The position numbers and the translations under genes are program-made. Below are positions 1-6,788 of a stretch of 11,788 bases of DNA, piece by piece. The notes below the pieces were generated by a model. That model saw only the letters and a program-made list of their open reading frames with translations, was not told the origin of the DNA and did no database searches. Every line of letters starts with the position of its first letter. Position 1 is the first letter of the stretch. Source of the DNA: JAWXUK01 sp044432725 (lineage in GTDB: Bacteria; Bacillota; Clostridia; Oscillospirales; Oscillospiraceae); assembly GCA_044432725.1 (NCBI GenBank), contig JAWXUL010000049.1:1-11788 (forward strand), in the 5' to 3' direction.

Positions 1-819
1 TAAACTAGGGTAGGGCAATCCCAAACCGATGTGTAAGCTCAGCCCCAAATAATGTTCGCTCAGCTGACAAATGCGATTCAGTACCTCTAGCAAGGCATAG
101 ACCTCCTCAGTGTGAGAAAGCCCCAGTAAGAGTGCCAAATGTTCCCCGTGAAAAAAGCTATGCCAAGGGGAATCCCATTGAAAATAATCCTGAAAAAGTT
201 GTTGCAAGGCGAAGCCTTCTAATGCCTTGCCCATTTTTCCACCAGAAAAAGAACACAATGCAAGTTGATATTCTTTGGCAGATAAGGACAGTTCTAGGCT
301 TGACATTGTTTGAGTGATGTCCTCTTCTGGCAATCTTCCAGATAGTAGTTGGACAAAAAACATTTCTTGCAGCAGAGGGAGATGTTCCTGATATTTTTCT
401 TGCAAAAGGGTAAAGTTTTGCTGTTTCGCTCGTTCGCTGTCCAATTTCTCTTTCATTTGTGTCAATACAAGGGATAATTCTTCTCGATTGATGGGTTTTA
501 GTATATATTCTGATACGTTCATATGGATTGCTTCTTTGGCATAGGTAAATTCATCAAATCCAGAAAAGAGAATAAATTTTGTGGCGGGTAAAGTGTAAGA
601 AAGATGACGGCAAAGTTCTAAACCATCTAAAAAGGGCATTTGTATATCCGTTAAAACCAAATCAGGTTCCAGTAATAAGGCAAGCTCCAGTGCTTCTCTG
701 CCATTTTCTCCCTCTCCCACCAAGGTAAACCCAAGACTTTCCCAAGGCATATTGTCACGGATCCCCCAGCGAATTTCTGCTTCATCGTCAACCAAAAGAA
801 CACGGTATAAATTTTCCAT
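1..819 (-). CDS. YesN-type response regulator, N-terminal part (runs off left edge)
   Basis: Reading the minus strand from 819 gives 273 codons with no stop, so the gene continues past base 1. The first ~120 residues are a phosphoreceiver domain: acidic pair D11-D12, phosphoacceptor D58 in LTDIQMP, and conserved K108 in YILKPI. The MPWESLGF segment after helix 1 is typical of the YesN/AraC class of two-component regulators. Residues ~120-273 form a helical linker region; the AraC-type DNA-binding domain expected at the C-terminus lies outside the window. The ATG at 819 is preferred over the in-frame ATG at 825 because AGGAGG at 827-832 is 7 nt from the former and only 1 nt from the latter. 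It is divergent from mglAC, and YesM/YesN systems commonly control sugar ABC importers, so it probably regulates that operon (inference). Confidence 0.9.
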   Translation of the reverse strand, partial: MENLYRVLLVDDEAEIRWGIRDNMPWESLGFTLVGEGENGREALELALLLEPDLVLTDIQMPFLDGLELCRHLSYTLPATKFILFSGFDEFTYAKEAIHMNVSEYILKPINREELSLVLTQMKEKLDSERAKQQNFTLLQEKYQEHLPLLQEMFFVQLLSGRLPEEDITQTMSSLELSLSAKEYQLALCSFSGGKMGKALEGFALQQLFQDYFQWDSPWHSFFHGEHLALLLGLSHTEEVYALLEVLNRICQLSEHYLGLSLHIGLGLPYPSL

Positions 820-847
820 AAACATTCCTCCTTTTTACGGAATAAAC

Positions 848-1036
848 TAGGGCAACACCTCACAATCCCTCCTTTCCAAATTACTTTAAAAATCGTCCCA
901 CAAATTCGCTGAAATTTTCGGCAATCCACCAAGGATTACGCTCAAATTTCAACTTTTTGTGCGACCTTGGAAGTCCCTTTCAGGGAAAACAATTTTTCTT
1001 GAAATTTGAAAACGGCAATTATGAGGTATTGCCTAT
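848..1036. mobile_element. MITE-like inverted-repeat element, copy 1 (TIR type A)
   Basis: A 185-bp segment (850-1034) is bounded by imperfect terminal inverted repeats. The left end GGGCAACACCTCACAAT matches the reverse complement of the right end, AGGCAATACCTCATAAT, at 14 of 17 positions. A TA precedes the left end; the right flank reads AT, so the TA duplication is not intact. It has no credible coding capacity. Bases 989-1034 match the copy at 3775-3820 in reverse orientation at 44 of 46 positions, and 911-953 match the core of the element at 4493-4656. It occupies nearly all the space between the divergent response regulator and mglA. Confidence 0.8.
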
Positions 1037-1060
1037 AGCCGGAAAAGAGAGGTGTTCTAT

Positions 1061-2560
1061 ATGGCAGAACAAGTATTACTAGAACTGAAAGAAATTTCCA
1101 AGGCATTCCCTGGGGTACAAGCACTGAAAGATGTCTCTCTTTCTGTTCGTGCTGGTACTGTCCATGCACTGATGGGAGAAAATGGCGCAGGAAAATCCAC
1201 CTTGATGAAATGCCTTTTTGGCATCTATCACAAAGACAGTGGCAGCATTTCACTAGAGGGAAAGGAAATCCACTTCAAAAACTCCAAAAATGCCTTGGAA
1301 AACGGAGTAGCTATGGTGCATCAAGAACTCAACCAAGCCCTTACTCGCTCGGTGCAAGATAATCTATGGTTGGGGCGATATCCAAAAAAAGCTGGCATTA
1401 TGGTGAGCGAGCAAGAGATGAAGAAGAAAACAGAAGCTCTTTTTGAAAAAATCGGGGTTTCTGTGGAAGCAAAGGCAATCATGTCCACCCTTCCTGTCTC
1501 GAAACGGCAGATGGTGGAAATAGCCAAGGCTGTTTCCTATGATGCGAAGATAGTCGTCTTTGATGAACCCACTTCTTCTTTGACAGAAACAGAGGTGGAG
1601 CATCTTTTCAGAATCATAAGCATGCTGAAAAACCAAGGTTGTGGTATTATCTATATCAGCCACAAAATGGAGGAGATTTTGCGTATCAGTGACGATGTGA
1701 CCATTATGAGAGACGGCACATGGGTCGCCACGAAATCAGCAAAAGAAATCACTATGGAAGAAATCATCCGTCTTATGGTTGGCAGAGAATTAATCAACCG
1801 TTTTCCTCCCAAGACTAACAGCCCATCTCAGGTGATATTGGATGTGACAGAGATGTCAGGGAAGTTTACCAATTTGAAAAAAGCTTCTTTTTCTTTGAAA
1901 AAAGGGGAGATTTTGGGTCTAGCAGGGCTTGATGGAGCTGGGCGGACAGAAGTGCTGGAAAATCTTTTTGGTGTCATGACAAAGGCAGAGGGAAAGCTCA
2001 CCTTACATGGCAAAGAAATCTCGAACAAAAATCCGAGGGATGCCATTAAAAACGGCTTTGCCCTCATCACGGAAGACCGACGTGCCACGGGGATTTTGGG
2101 GATTCGGAATATTCGAGAGAATACTGTGGTGGCAAGCTTAAATCAGTACCTCGTTCATGGCTGTTATCTCTCTGAAAAAAAGATGATAGAGGATACCCAA
2201 TGGGCAATCGACTCTATGCACATCAAAACCCCAAAACAAACCACAGCAATTCGAACTCTTTCTGGGGGGAATCAGCAAAAAGTTATCATTGGTCGTTGGC
2301 TTCTCACCAAACCAGAGGTGCTACTTCTGGACGAACCCACCAGAGGAATCGATGTAGGGGCAAAATATGAGATCTATCAACTGATTTTAAACTTGGCAGA
2401 AGAGGGGAAAGGTGTTATGATTGCTTCCTCTGAAATGCCCGAACTTTTAGGAATTTGTGATCGTATCTTGGTGATGAGTGGGGGGCAAGTGGCAGGAGAA
2501 GTTGACGCCCCAAATACCAGTCAAGAAGAAATCTTGACCTTGGCAGCAAAATATGTTTAG
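1061..2560 (+). CDS. mglA: Galactose/methyl-galactoside ABC importer, ATP-binding protein MglA
   Basis: This 499-residue protein has two fused ABC ATPase domains, as in sugar importers of the MglA/RbsA/XylG class. Domain 1 has Walker A GENGAGKST (39-47), Walker B with D168-E169, and an H-loop histidine near 201. Its signature motif is degenerate (LPVSKRQ, ~144-150), which is normal for this family. Domain 2 has a degenerate Walker A GLDGAGRT (289-296), a full signature LSGGNQQK (390-397) and Walker B D414-E415. Long stretches, such as the segments around KCLFGIYHKDSG, MVHQELN and GNQQKVIIGRWLLT, are close to E. coli MglA as I remember it, and the length is typical. The ATG at 1061 sits 8 nt after AGAGAGG (1046-1052); a GTG at 1052 in the same frame overlaps that site and is unlikely to be the start. 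It supplies ATP hydrolysis at the inner membrane face for MglC. The exact sugar is not proven. Confidence 0.94.
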   Translation: MAEQVLLELKEISKAFPGVQALKDVSLSVRAGTVHALMGENGAGKSTLMKCLFGIYHKDSGSISLEGKEIHFKNSKNALENGVAMVHQELNQALTRSVQDNLWLGRYPKKAGIMVSEQEMKKKTEALFEKIGVSVEAKAIMSTLPVSKRQMVEIAKAVSYDAKIVVFDEPTSSLTETEVEHLFRIISMLKNQGCGIIYISHKMEEILRISDDVTIMRDGTWVATKSAKEITMEEIIRLMVGRELINRFPPKTNSPSQVILDVTEMSGKFTNLKKASFSLKKGEILGLAGLDGAGRTEVLENLFGVMTKAEGKLTLHGKEISNKNPRDAIKNGFALITEDRRATGILGIRNIRENTVVASLNQYLVHGCYLSEKKMIEDTQWAIDSMHIKTPKQTTAIRTLSGGNQQKVIIGRWLLTKPEVLLLDEPTRGIDVGAKYEIYQLILNLAEEGKGVMIASSEMPELLGICDRILVMSGGQVAGEVDAPNTSQEEILTLAAKYV

Positions 2561-2572
2561 GAGGGGAGCCAT

Positions 2573-3616
2573 ATGGAAATAAAAAATATACAGCGAACAA
2601 AAATAACAGGAAAAGATATCACTGAACGATTGCTCAACAATGCCCTATTTATTGTCATGGGGGCTGCAATTATATACATTGCGTATCAAAATCCAAACTT
2701 TTTAAAAATACCCTCCCTTGTGAATATCCTTTCACAAACGGCAGCTTATTTGCCAGTTGCCTTGGGGATTGCGGGCTGTATCGTGCTAACAGGAACGGAT
2801 TTATCAGCAGGACGCATCATCGGCTTGACAGCTTGTATCTCTGCTTCTCTGTTACAAAATGCCAGCAATATGGCAAACAAGATGTGGCCGGACATGGGCA
2901 CCTTACCCATTTGGGTGGTGATTCCCTTTGTCATGTTCATTGGTGCTTGTTTTGGTGCTTTCAATGGTTTTTTTGTGGCAAAGTTCAAGCTTCACCCCTT
3001 CATTGTTACATTAGGGACCCAACTTATCGTCTATACTTGTCTTCTCCTCTATGTCCAACAGGGGAACAACAACGGCATGGCGATTTCCAATTTGGATGCA
3101 TCTTATACAAGTTTTGTGAAAGACGAGTTGTTCAAAATTGGTCAGACTTCTGTGCCGAATTATGTACTTTATTCTGTTCTTTTAACCATTCTGATGTGGT
3201 TTATTTGGAATAAAACCGTCTTTGGGAAAAATATGTTTGCTTTGGGTGCCAACGAAGAAGCAGCTAGAGTTTCTGGGGTAAATACATTTATGACTACCAT
3301 CGCTGTTTTCGCTCTTGCTGGCGCAATGTATGGATTCACAGGCTTTATCGAAGGAGCGAGAATTGCTTCTAACACTGCCAATACAGGTACGAACTATGAA
3401 CTAGACGCTATTGCTGCCTGTGTTATTGGTGGGGTCAGCTTTGTAGGAGGCAGCGGAAAAATTTCTGGTGTGATTATCGGGGTTTTGATGTTACGATTGA
3501 TTTTTGTGGGACTGAATATGGTTTCCGTGGACCCTAATTTGCAGTATCTCATCAAAGGAGCCATCATTCTATTTGCCTGTGCCTTGGATATGCGCAAATA
3601 TTTGGTAAAAAAATAA
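2573..3616 (+). CDS. mglC: Galactose/methyl-galactoside ABC importer, permease MglC
   Basis: This 347-residue polytopic membrane protein matches the MglC/RbsC permease family in length and motifs. Visible hallmarks are the GTDLSAGR motif (74-81), the cytoplasmic ATPase-coupling loop FGKNMFALGANEEAARVSG (~217-235), and YELDAIAACVIGGVSFVGG (265-283), all close to E. coli MglC. Hydrophobic segments are spread along the whole chain, starting near residue 24. The start at 2573 follows AGGAGG (2559-2564), which overlaps the mglA stop codon, so the two genes are co-transcribed and translated from closely spaced sites. Together with MglA it forms the transmembrane channel. The periplasmic-type binding protein MglB, usually first in the operon, is not in this window. 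Confidence 0.93.
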   Translation: MEIKNIQRTKITGKDITERLLNNALFIVMGAAIIYIAYQNPNFLKIPSLVNILSQTAAYLPVALGIAGCIVLTGTDLSAGRIIGLTACISASLLQNASNMANKMWPDMGTLPIWVVIPFVMFIGACFGAFNGFFVAKFKLHPFIVTLGTQLIVYTCLLLYVQQGNNNGMAISNLDASYTSFVKDELFKIGQTSVPNYVLYSVLLTILMWFIWNKTVFGKNMFALGANEEAARVSGVNTFMTTIAVFALAGAMYGFTGFIEGARIASNTANTGTNYELDAIAACVIGGVSFVGGSGKISGVIIGVLMLRLIFVGLNMVSVDPNLQYLIKGAIILFACALDMRKYLVKK

Positions 3617-3689
3617 GAAAATAAGGCTGTGGTTTATTCTAAAGACACTTTTCTCTGGAGGAAAGGAGCGACAGAAAACCATAAAGGAT

Positions 3690-3724
3690 CCCCAAAGTGC
3701 TCATCAGTGATGAGTCCTTTGGGG
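3690..3724 (+). terminator. Strong hairpin after mglC, probable terminator
   Basis: CCCCAAAG at 3690 pairs with CTTTGGGG ending at 3724, and the inner arms CTCATCA and TGATGAG extend the stem around a very small loop. It lies 74 bp after the mglC stop. The following bases (TAATTTAA) are only moderately T-rich, so termination strength is uncertain. The preceding stretch, 3617-3689, shows nothing recognisable. Confidence 0.6.
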
Positions 3725-3772
3725 TAATTTAACGTGTATCAAAGAGTACTATGTCTATTTCGGAATAACAAA

Positions 3773-3873
3773 TAAGGCAATACCTCAAAATTGCCCTTTT
3801 CAAATTTCAAGAAAAATTGTATGCCAGAAAGGACTTCCTTTTTGGAAATGAGTGGTTGTGAGGTGTTGCCTTA
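3773..3873. mobile_element. MITE-like inverted-repeat element, copy 2 (TIR type A, short, inverted)
   Basis: A 97-bp element (3775-3871) has terminal inverted repeats AGGCAATACCTCAAAA and AGGCAACACCTCACAA (14 of 16 matching). Both ends are flanked by TA (3773-3774 and 3872-3873), which fits the TA target duplication of IS630/Tc1-mariner-type elements. The first 46 bases, read in reverse complement, match 989-1034 of copy 1 at 44 of 46 positions. It is therefore an internally deleted relative of copy 1 in opposite orientation. It ends 40 bp upstream of the arsR -35 box. Confidence 0.82.
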
Positions 3874-3912
3874 GAGCTTTATAAAAAATTTTGGAAATTT
3901 TCAAAAAACATA

Positions 3913-3941
3913 TTGACAAATCTTAATGTATCCTGTACAAT
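3913..3941 (+). promoter_or_regulatory. arsR operon promoter
   Basis: TTGACA (3913-3918), a 17-bp spacer and TACAAT (3936-3941) form a near-consensus sigma-A promoter. The arsR start codon is ~40 bp past the predicted transcription start. Imperfect arms TCTTAATGT (3921-3929) and ACATCAAAGA (3946-3955) flank the -10 region and could be the ArsR operator; that part is inference. Confidence 0.85.
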
Positions 3942-3988
3942 GGCAACATCAAAGAAAATTGATATATAGCAAGAGAGGAGATAGAGCC

Positions 3989-4330
3989 ATGTTACAAGAG
4001 AAAAATGCCACAAAAACTTTGGATAGCAGCAACCATATACAGAATGCAAAGGTTTTTAAGGCACTTTGTGACCCGAAACGTCTAGCCGTGTTAGAAATCT
4101 TACGAAAAGGAGAACATTGTGCATGTGACCTGATAGAGCATACAGGCATTGCACAGTCTGCTCTTTCCTATCACATGAAAATTCTGGTAGAATCTAACAT
4201 TGTCACAGCGAGACAAGAAGGCAAGTGGATTCATTATCAAATTAGCGAAACAGGGAAAGAAACGGCTCTTTATTTGTTAGAAGCTTTGTTAGATGTGAAA
4301 GGTATAAATAGAGATTCTCACTGCAAGTAA
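3989..4330 (+). CDS. arsR: ArsR/SmtB-family arsenite-responsive repressor
   Basis: This 113-residue winged-helix regulator has the canonical length for ArsR. The segment FKALCDPKRLAVLEIL (23-38) is the family's helix 1-2 region. GEHCACDLIEHTGIAQSALSYHMKIL (41-66) holds the recognition helix and the C44-x-C46 pair matching the ELCVCDL arsenite-binding motif. The WIHYQIS segment (80-86) is the wing. In the family, As(III) or Sb(III) binding at these cysteines releases the operator. The ATG at 3989 is chosen because AGAGAGGAG (3972-3980) lies 8 nt upstream; upstream in-frame codons back to 3926 overlap the promoter. It is first in a cluster with a thioredoxin-like protein, ACR3 and a phosphoesterase, so it probably represses them and itself. 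Confidence 0.93.
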   Translation: MLQEKNATKTLDSSNHIQNAKVFKALCDPKRLAVLEILRKGEHCACDLIEHTGIAQSALSYHMKILVESNIVTARQEGKWIHYQISETGKETALYLLEALLDVKGINRDSHCK

Positions 4331-4344
4331 GCAGTGATTTTCTT
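4318..4344 (+). terminator. Hairpin with T-rich tail spanning the arsR stop codon
   Basis: TCACTGC (4318-4324) and GCAGTGA (4331-4337) form a 7-bp stem with a 6-base loop that contains the TAA stop of arsR, followed by TTTTCTT. It resembles a weak intrinsic terminator and may reduce readthrough into the downstream ars genes. Confidence 0.5.
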
Positions 4345-4492
4345 AGGGGTATCATATCAAAAATTCTTGATGAAATAGGATTCACTGGAATGCGATATTT
4401 TTTGAATGGAACAGAGATGATTTCCTGGGCTCTTCAAACATGAGGGATTTACGAAATCATTCTATCAAGCTATTTTATTTAGGATTTTAGTA
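4345..4492. other. Intergenic stretch with no recognisable feature
   Basis: Between the arsR hairpin and the next inverted-repeat element I see no ribosome site followed by a convincing reading frame and no strong promoter. A short open stretch reading ...MRYFLNGTEMISWALQT then stop (ATG at 4391) has no visible ribosome site and no family I recognise; it could be a decayed gene fragment or chance. Confidence 0.4.
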
Positions 4493-4658
4493 CAGGGAAC
4501 CTCTAAAAGCCCCTAAACAGCGACTTCCCCAAAATTTAACCCTCATTTTTTGCCGAAATTTTCGGTGAATCCACCAAGGATTCGCCTCAAATTTCAACAA
4601 ATCTGAGGACAAAATTTCGAAAAATTCATCTGTCAGAGGTTTATAGAGGTCCCCTATA
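4491..4658. mobile_element. MITE-like inverted-repeat element, copy 3 (TIR type B)
   Basis: A 164-bp element (4493-4656) has ends CAGGGAACCTCTAAAA and, in reverse complement, TAGGGGACCTCTATAA (13 of 16 matching). It is flanked by TA on both sides (4491-4492, 4657-4658). The terminal sequence differs from the elements at 850 and 3775. However, the core at 4555-4598 (GAAATTTTCGG, AATCCACCAAGGATT, TCAAATTTCAAC) closely matches 911-953 of copy 1. It separates arsR from the thioredoxin-like gene. TATAGT at its right border (4655-4660) could act as a -10 box, but no convincing -35 accompanies it. Confidence 0.75.
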
Positions 4659-4699
4659 GTTCGTTACAACAATTTTTATTTTATTTGGAGGTTATTATT

Positions 4700-5029
4700 A
4701 TGTTTGGTTTTGGTAAAAAAGAAAAGGTCACAGCAGAATGTGCCTGTGGAAGTCAAGGCTCAATTTCTGACATTGAGGGAGCGAGAATCATCGTTTTAGG
4801 TGCTTGCTGTAAGAAAAGTGCCGAGAGTTTCGCTAATGTGCAAGAAGCTGTGAAACAGATTGGTGTGGAAGAAAAAGTGGTGAACATGGGTGATGTGACG
4901 GAAATTACAAAATATGGGGTGATGTCTACCCCTGCCCTTGTGATTGATCGTCATGTTGTGGCACAGGGTACACTGATTCGTGTGGAGCAAGCAAAAGAAT
5001 TGCTCTATAAAAACGGATTTGCAATCTAA
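4700..5029 (+). CDS. Thioredoxin-fold small redox protein, ars-associated
   Basis: This 109-residue protein resembles the short thioredoxin-like 'redox-active disulfide protein' family. It has a beta strand IIVLGACCKKSAESF (30-44) leading into helix 1, followed by a TP pair with the likely cis-proline P78 and a C-terminal helix. The usual active site of this family is C-x-x-C after a glycine. Here the motif reads C36-C37-K38-K39, so the second catalytic cysteine is absent and replaced by a vicinal pair. An extra C14-A-C16 lies in a short N-terminal extension. The ATG at 4700 is 8 nt after GGAGG (4687-4691); a TTG at 4685 overlaps that site. It is 11 nt upstream of acr3. A role in arsenite binding or delivery, or in reducing arsenic targets, is inference. 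Confidence 0.85.
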   Translation: MFGFGKKEKVTAECACGSQGSISDIEGARIIVLGACCKKSAESFANVQEAVKQIGVEEKVVNMGDVTEITKYGVMSTPALVIDRHVVAQGTLIRVEQAKELLYKNGFAI

Positions 5030-5040
5030 GGAGCATAGAG

Positions 5041-6087
5041 ATGAAAAATACAGGTATCGGTTTTTTTGAGAAAAACCTAACACTTTGGGTACTTCTGTGC
5101 ATGGTGATTGGGGTTAGTATTGGGGAATTTTTTCCTATACTTCCCCAGTTTCTTGGGCAATTCCAGTACGCAAACGTATCTATCCCCATCGCTATTTTGA
5201 TTTGGCTGATGATTTATCCAATGATGATGAAAGTGGATTTTCAGAGTATAAAATCAGTAGGAAAAAATCCAAAGGGATTGATTGTCACTTGGCTCGTAAA
5301 CTGGCTGATGAAACCTTTTACTATGTTTGGTATTGCCTATTTCTTCTTTTTTACTGTGTTTTCTGGCATTATCCCACCAGACTTGGCACAAGATTACCTT
5401 TCTGGTGCTGTTTTGTTGGGTGCTGCACCTTGCACAGCAATGGTGTTTGTGTGGAGTCATTTAACTGGTGGAAATCCAGCCTATACCGTAGTGCAAGTTG
5501 CCAGCAATGACCTGATTATTTTGGTGGCATTTACTCCCATAGTCGCATTTTTACTTGGTGTGACAGGTGTGGTGATTCCGTGGGATACCTTAATTTTATC
5601 CGTGGTTTTGTTTGTGGTAGTGCCACTGGTAGGAGGGGTTCTCACTCGTAGTATTGTGGTGAAAAAGAAAGGGAAAACCTATTTTGAAGAAGAATTTTTA
5701 CCAAAATTCAATCACATCACCATTGGTGGATTGCTCCTTACTTTGATTCTTATTTTCTCATTCCAAGGTCAAGTGATTTTAGAAAACCCACTGCATATCG
5801 TTCTCATAGCAATACCCCTGATTCTGCAAACTTTCCTGATTTTCACCCTTGCTTATGGTATGTGCAAAGTCTTGAAGCTTCCTCACAACGTGGCTGCCCC
5901 TGCTGGTATGATTGGTGCTTCGAACTTTTTTGAACTGTCTGTTGCTGTAGCTGTTGCACTGTTTGGCACAGATAGTCCTGTGGCACTGGCAACCATCGTG
6001 GGTGTTTTGGTGGAAGTGCCGATTATGTTATTCCTTGTGAAAGTAGCAAATAAGACGAAACATTTATTTAAAGGAGAAAATATATGA
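5041..6087 (+). CDS. acr3: ACR3-family arsenite efflux permease
   Basis: This 348-residue integral membrane protein, with about ten hydrophobic segments, matches the ACR3 (BASS superfamily) arsenite exporters in length and motifs. GAAPCTAMVFVWS contains C131, equivalent to the essential cysteine of the fourth membrane segment. It is followed by GGNPAYTVVQVASNDLII (~143-160). GASNFFELSVAVA contains E298, equivalent to the conserved acidic residue late in the protein. The family exports As(III) using the membrane potential or proton gradient. AAGGAG (5028-5033) overlaps the stop of the thioredoxin-like gene, 7 nt before this ATG. The TGA stop shares bases with the next gene's ATG (ATGA, 6084-6087), indicating translational coupling. 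Often annotated arsB, but the sequence is ACR3-type rather than E. coli ArsB. Confidence 0.95.
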   Translation: MKNTGIGFFEKNLTLWVLLCMVIGVSIGEFFPILPQFLGQFQYANVSIPIAILIWLMIYPMMMKVDFQSIKSVGKNPKGLIVTWLVNWLMKPFTMFGIAYFFFFTVFSGIIPPDLAQDYLSGAVLLGAAPCTAMVFVWSHLTGGNPAYTVVQVASNDLIILVAFTPIVAFLLGVTGVVIPWDTLILSVVLFVVVPLVGGVLTRSIVVKKKGKTYFEEEFLPKFNHITIGGLLLTLILIFSFQGQVILENPLHIVLIAIPLILQTFLIFTLAYGMCKVLKLPHNVAAPAGMIGASNFFELSVAVAVALFGTDSPVALATIVGVLVEVPIMLFLVKVANKTKHLFKGENI

Positions 6088-6788
6088 AAATAGCCATCAT
6101 ATCTGACATTCATTCTAATATCTATGCACTGAATGCTGTCCTTGAGGACATAAAAAGTAGAGGGATTGAAACCATCTACTGTCTGGGTGATTTAGTTGGT
6201 TACCATACAAGACCCAATGAGGTTTTAGAACAAATAAGAAGATGCAATATTCCTTGTATTTTAGGAAACCACGATGAAAAAATGCTGATTTTGGATCAGA
6301 ATCAAATCAAAGACGAAAAAGTGGAAGGAAAAGATTTTGTCGCAAGTTGGACTTATGAGGAAATAAAACCAGAGAATTTAGACTTTTTGAAACAACTTCC
6401 CAGAACAATGACAGTGGTGATGTTTGGAAAAACAGTCCTTCTGGCTCATGGTAGTCCCACGAATATCAGTGAATATATTAGAAACGAGGAAATAGTGAAA
6501 CAAGAAGAAATCGCCTTATCTCTCAAAGAGCATGATGGACTTGTTTTTGGGCATACCCATGATTGTTACCGAAAAACTGTGAAAAATAAAGTATTCATCA
6601 ACGCTGGAAGTGTAGGAAGAATGAAAGATGGTGATTATCGTGCTTGTTATACCATCATCAGTGAGAATCTAGCTGTGGAATTTGAGCGAGTACCTTATGA
6701 TTACGAAACCTTAGTGGAAGAGATTCTATCTTCTCCACTTCCAGATAAATTTGCAGAAGTGATCAAAACAGGAAAAGAAAACAAATGA
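6084..6788 (+). CDS. Calcineurin-like metallophosphoesterase in ars operon
   Basis: This 234-residue protein has the full metal-binding motif set of the calcineurin-like phosphoesterase superfamily: SDIHSN with D8 and H10, GDLVGY (35-40), GNHDE (61-65), AHGSP with H122, and GHTH (156-159). It resembles the YfcE/MJ0936-like branch (Metallophos_2 type) with a C-terminal extension. There is no signal peptide or membrane segment, so it is probably cytoplasmic. The start is fixed by the ATGA overlap with the acr3 stop, and AAAGGAGA lies just upstream (6069-6076). The family hydrolyses phosphomono- or diesters with Mn or Fe; the substrate here cannot be told. Its tight coupling to the arsenite pump suggests a detoxification or repair role linked to arsenic or phosphate chemistry (inference). 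Confidence 0.9.
   Translation: MKIAIISDIHSNIYALNAVLEDIKSRGIETIYCLGDLVGYHTRPNEVLEQIRRCNIPCILGNHDEKMLILDQNQIKDEKVEGKDFVASWTYEEIKPENLDFLKQLPRTMTVVMFGKTVLLAHGSPTNISEYIRNEEIVKQEEIALSLKEHDGLVFGHTHDCYRKTVKNKVFINAGSVGRMKDGDYRACYTIISENLAVEFERVPYDYETLVEEILSSPLPDKFAEVIKTGKENK

Noticed and set aside
132..317. Plus-strand 61-codon open frame
   Set aside because: It lies antisense inside the well-supported response regulator gene and has no family resemblance.
1..852. The 10-mer TAAACTAGGG occurs at 1 and at 843
   Set aside because: A shared 10-mer is expected many times by chance in 11.8 kb, and the first copy is inside coding sequence.
651..1253. Two minus-strand open frames over the regulator start and the mglA 5' end
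   Set aside because: They overlap the true genes and copy 1 of the inverted-repeat element in wrong frames, and have no ribosome sites or recognisable domains.
1198..1515. First-domain signature motif and second-domain Walker A of MglA are degenerate
   Set aside because: These deviations are normal in the MglA/RbsA family (E. coli MglA shows the same), so this is not a defect.
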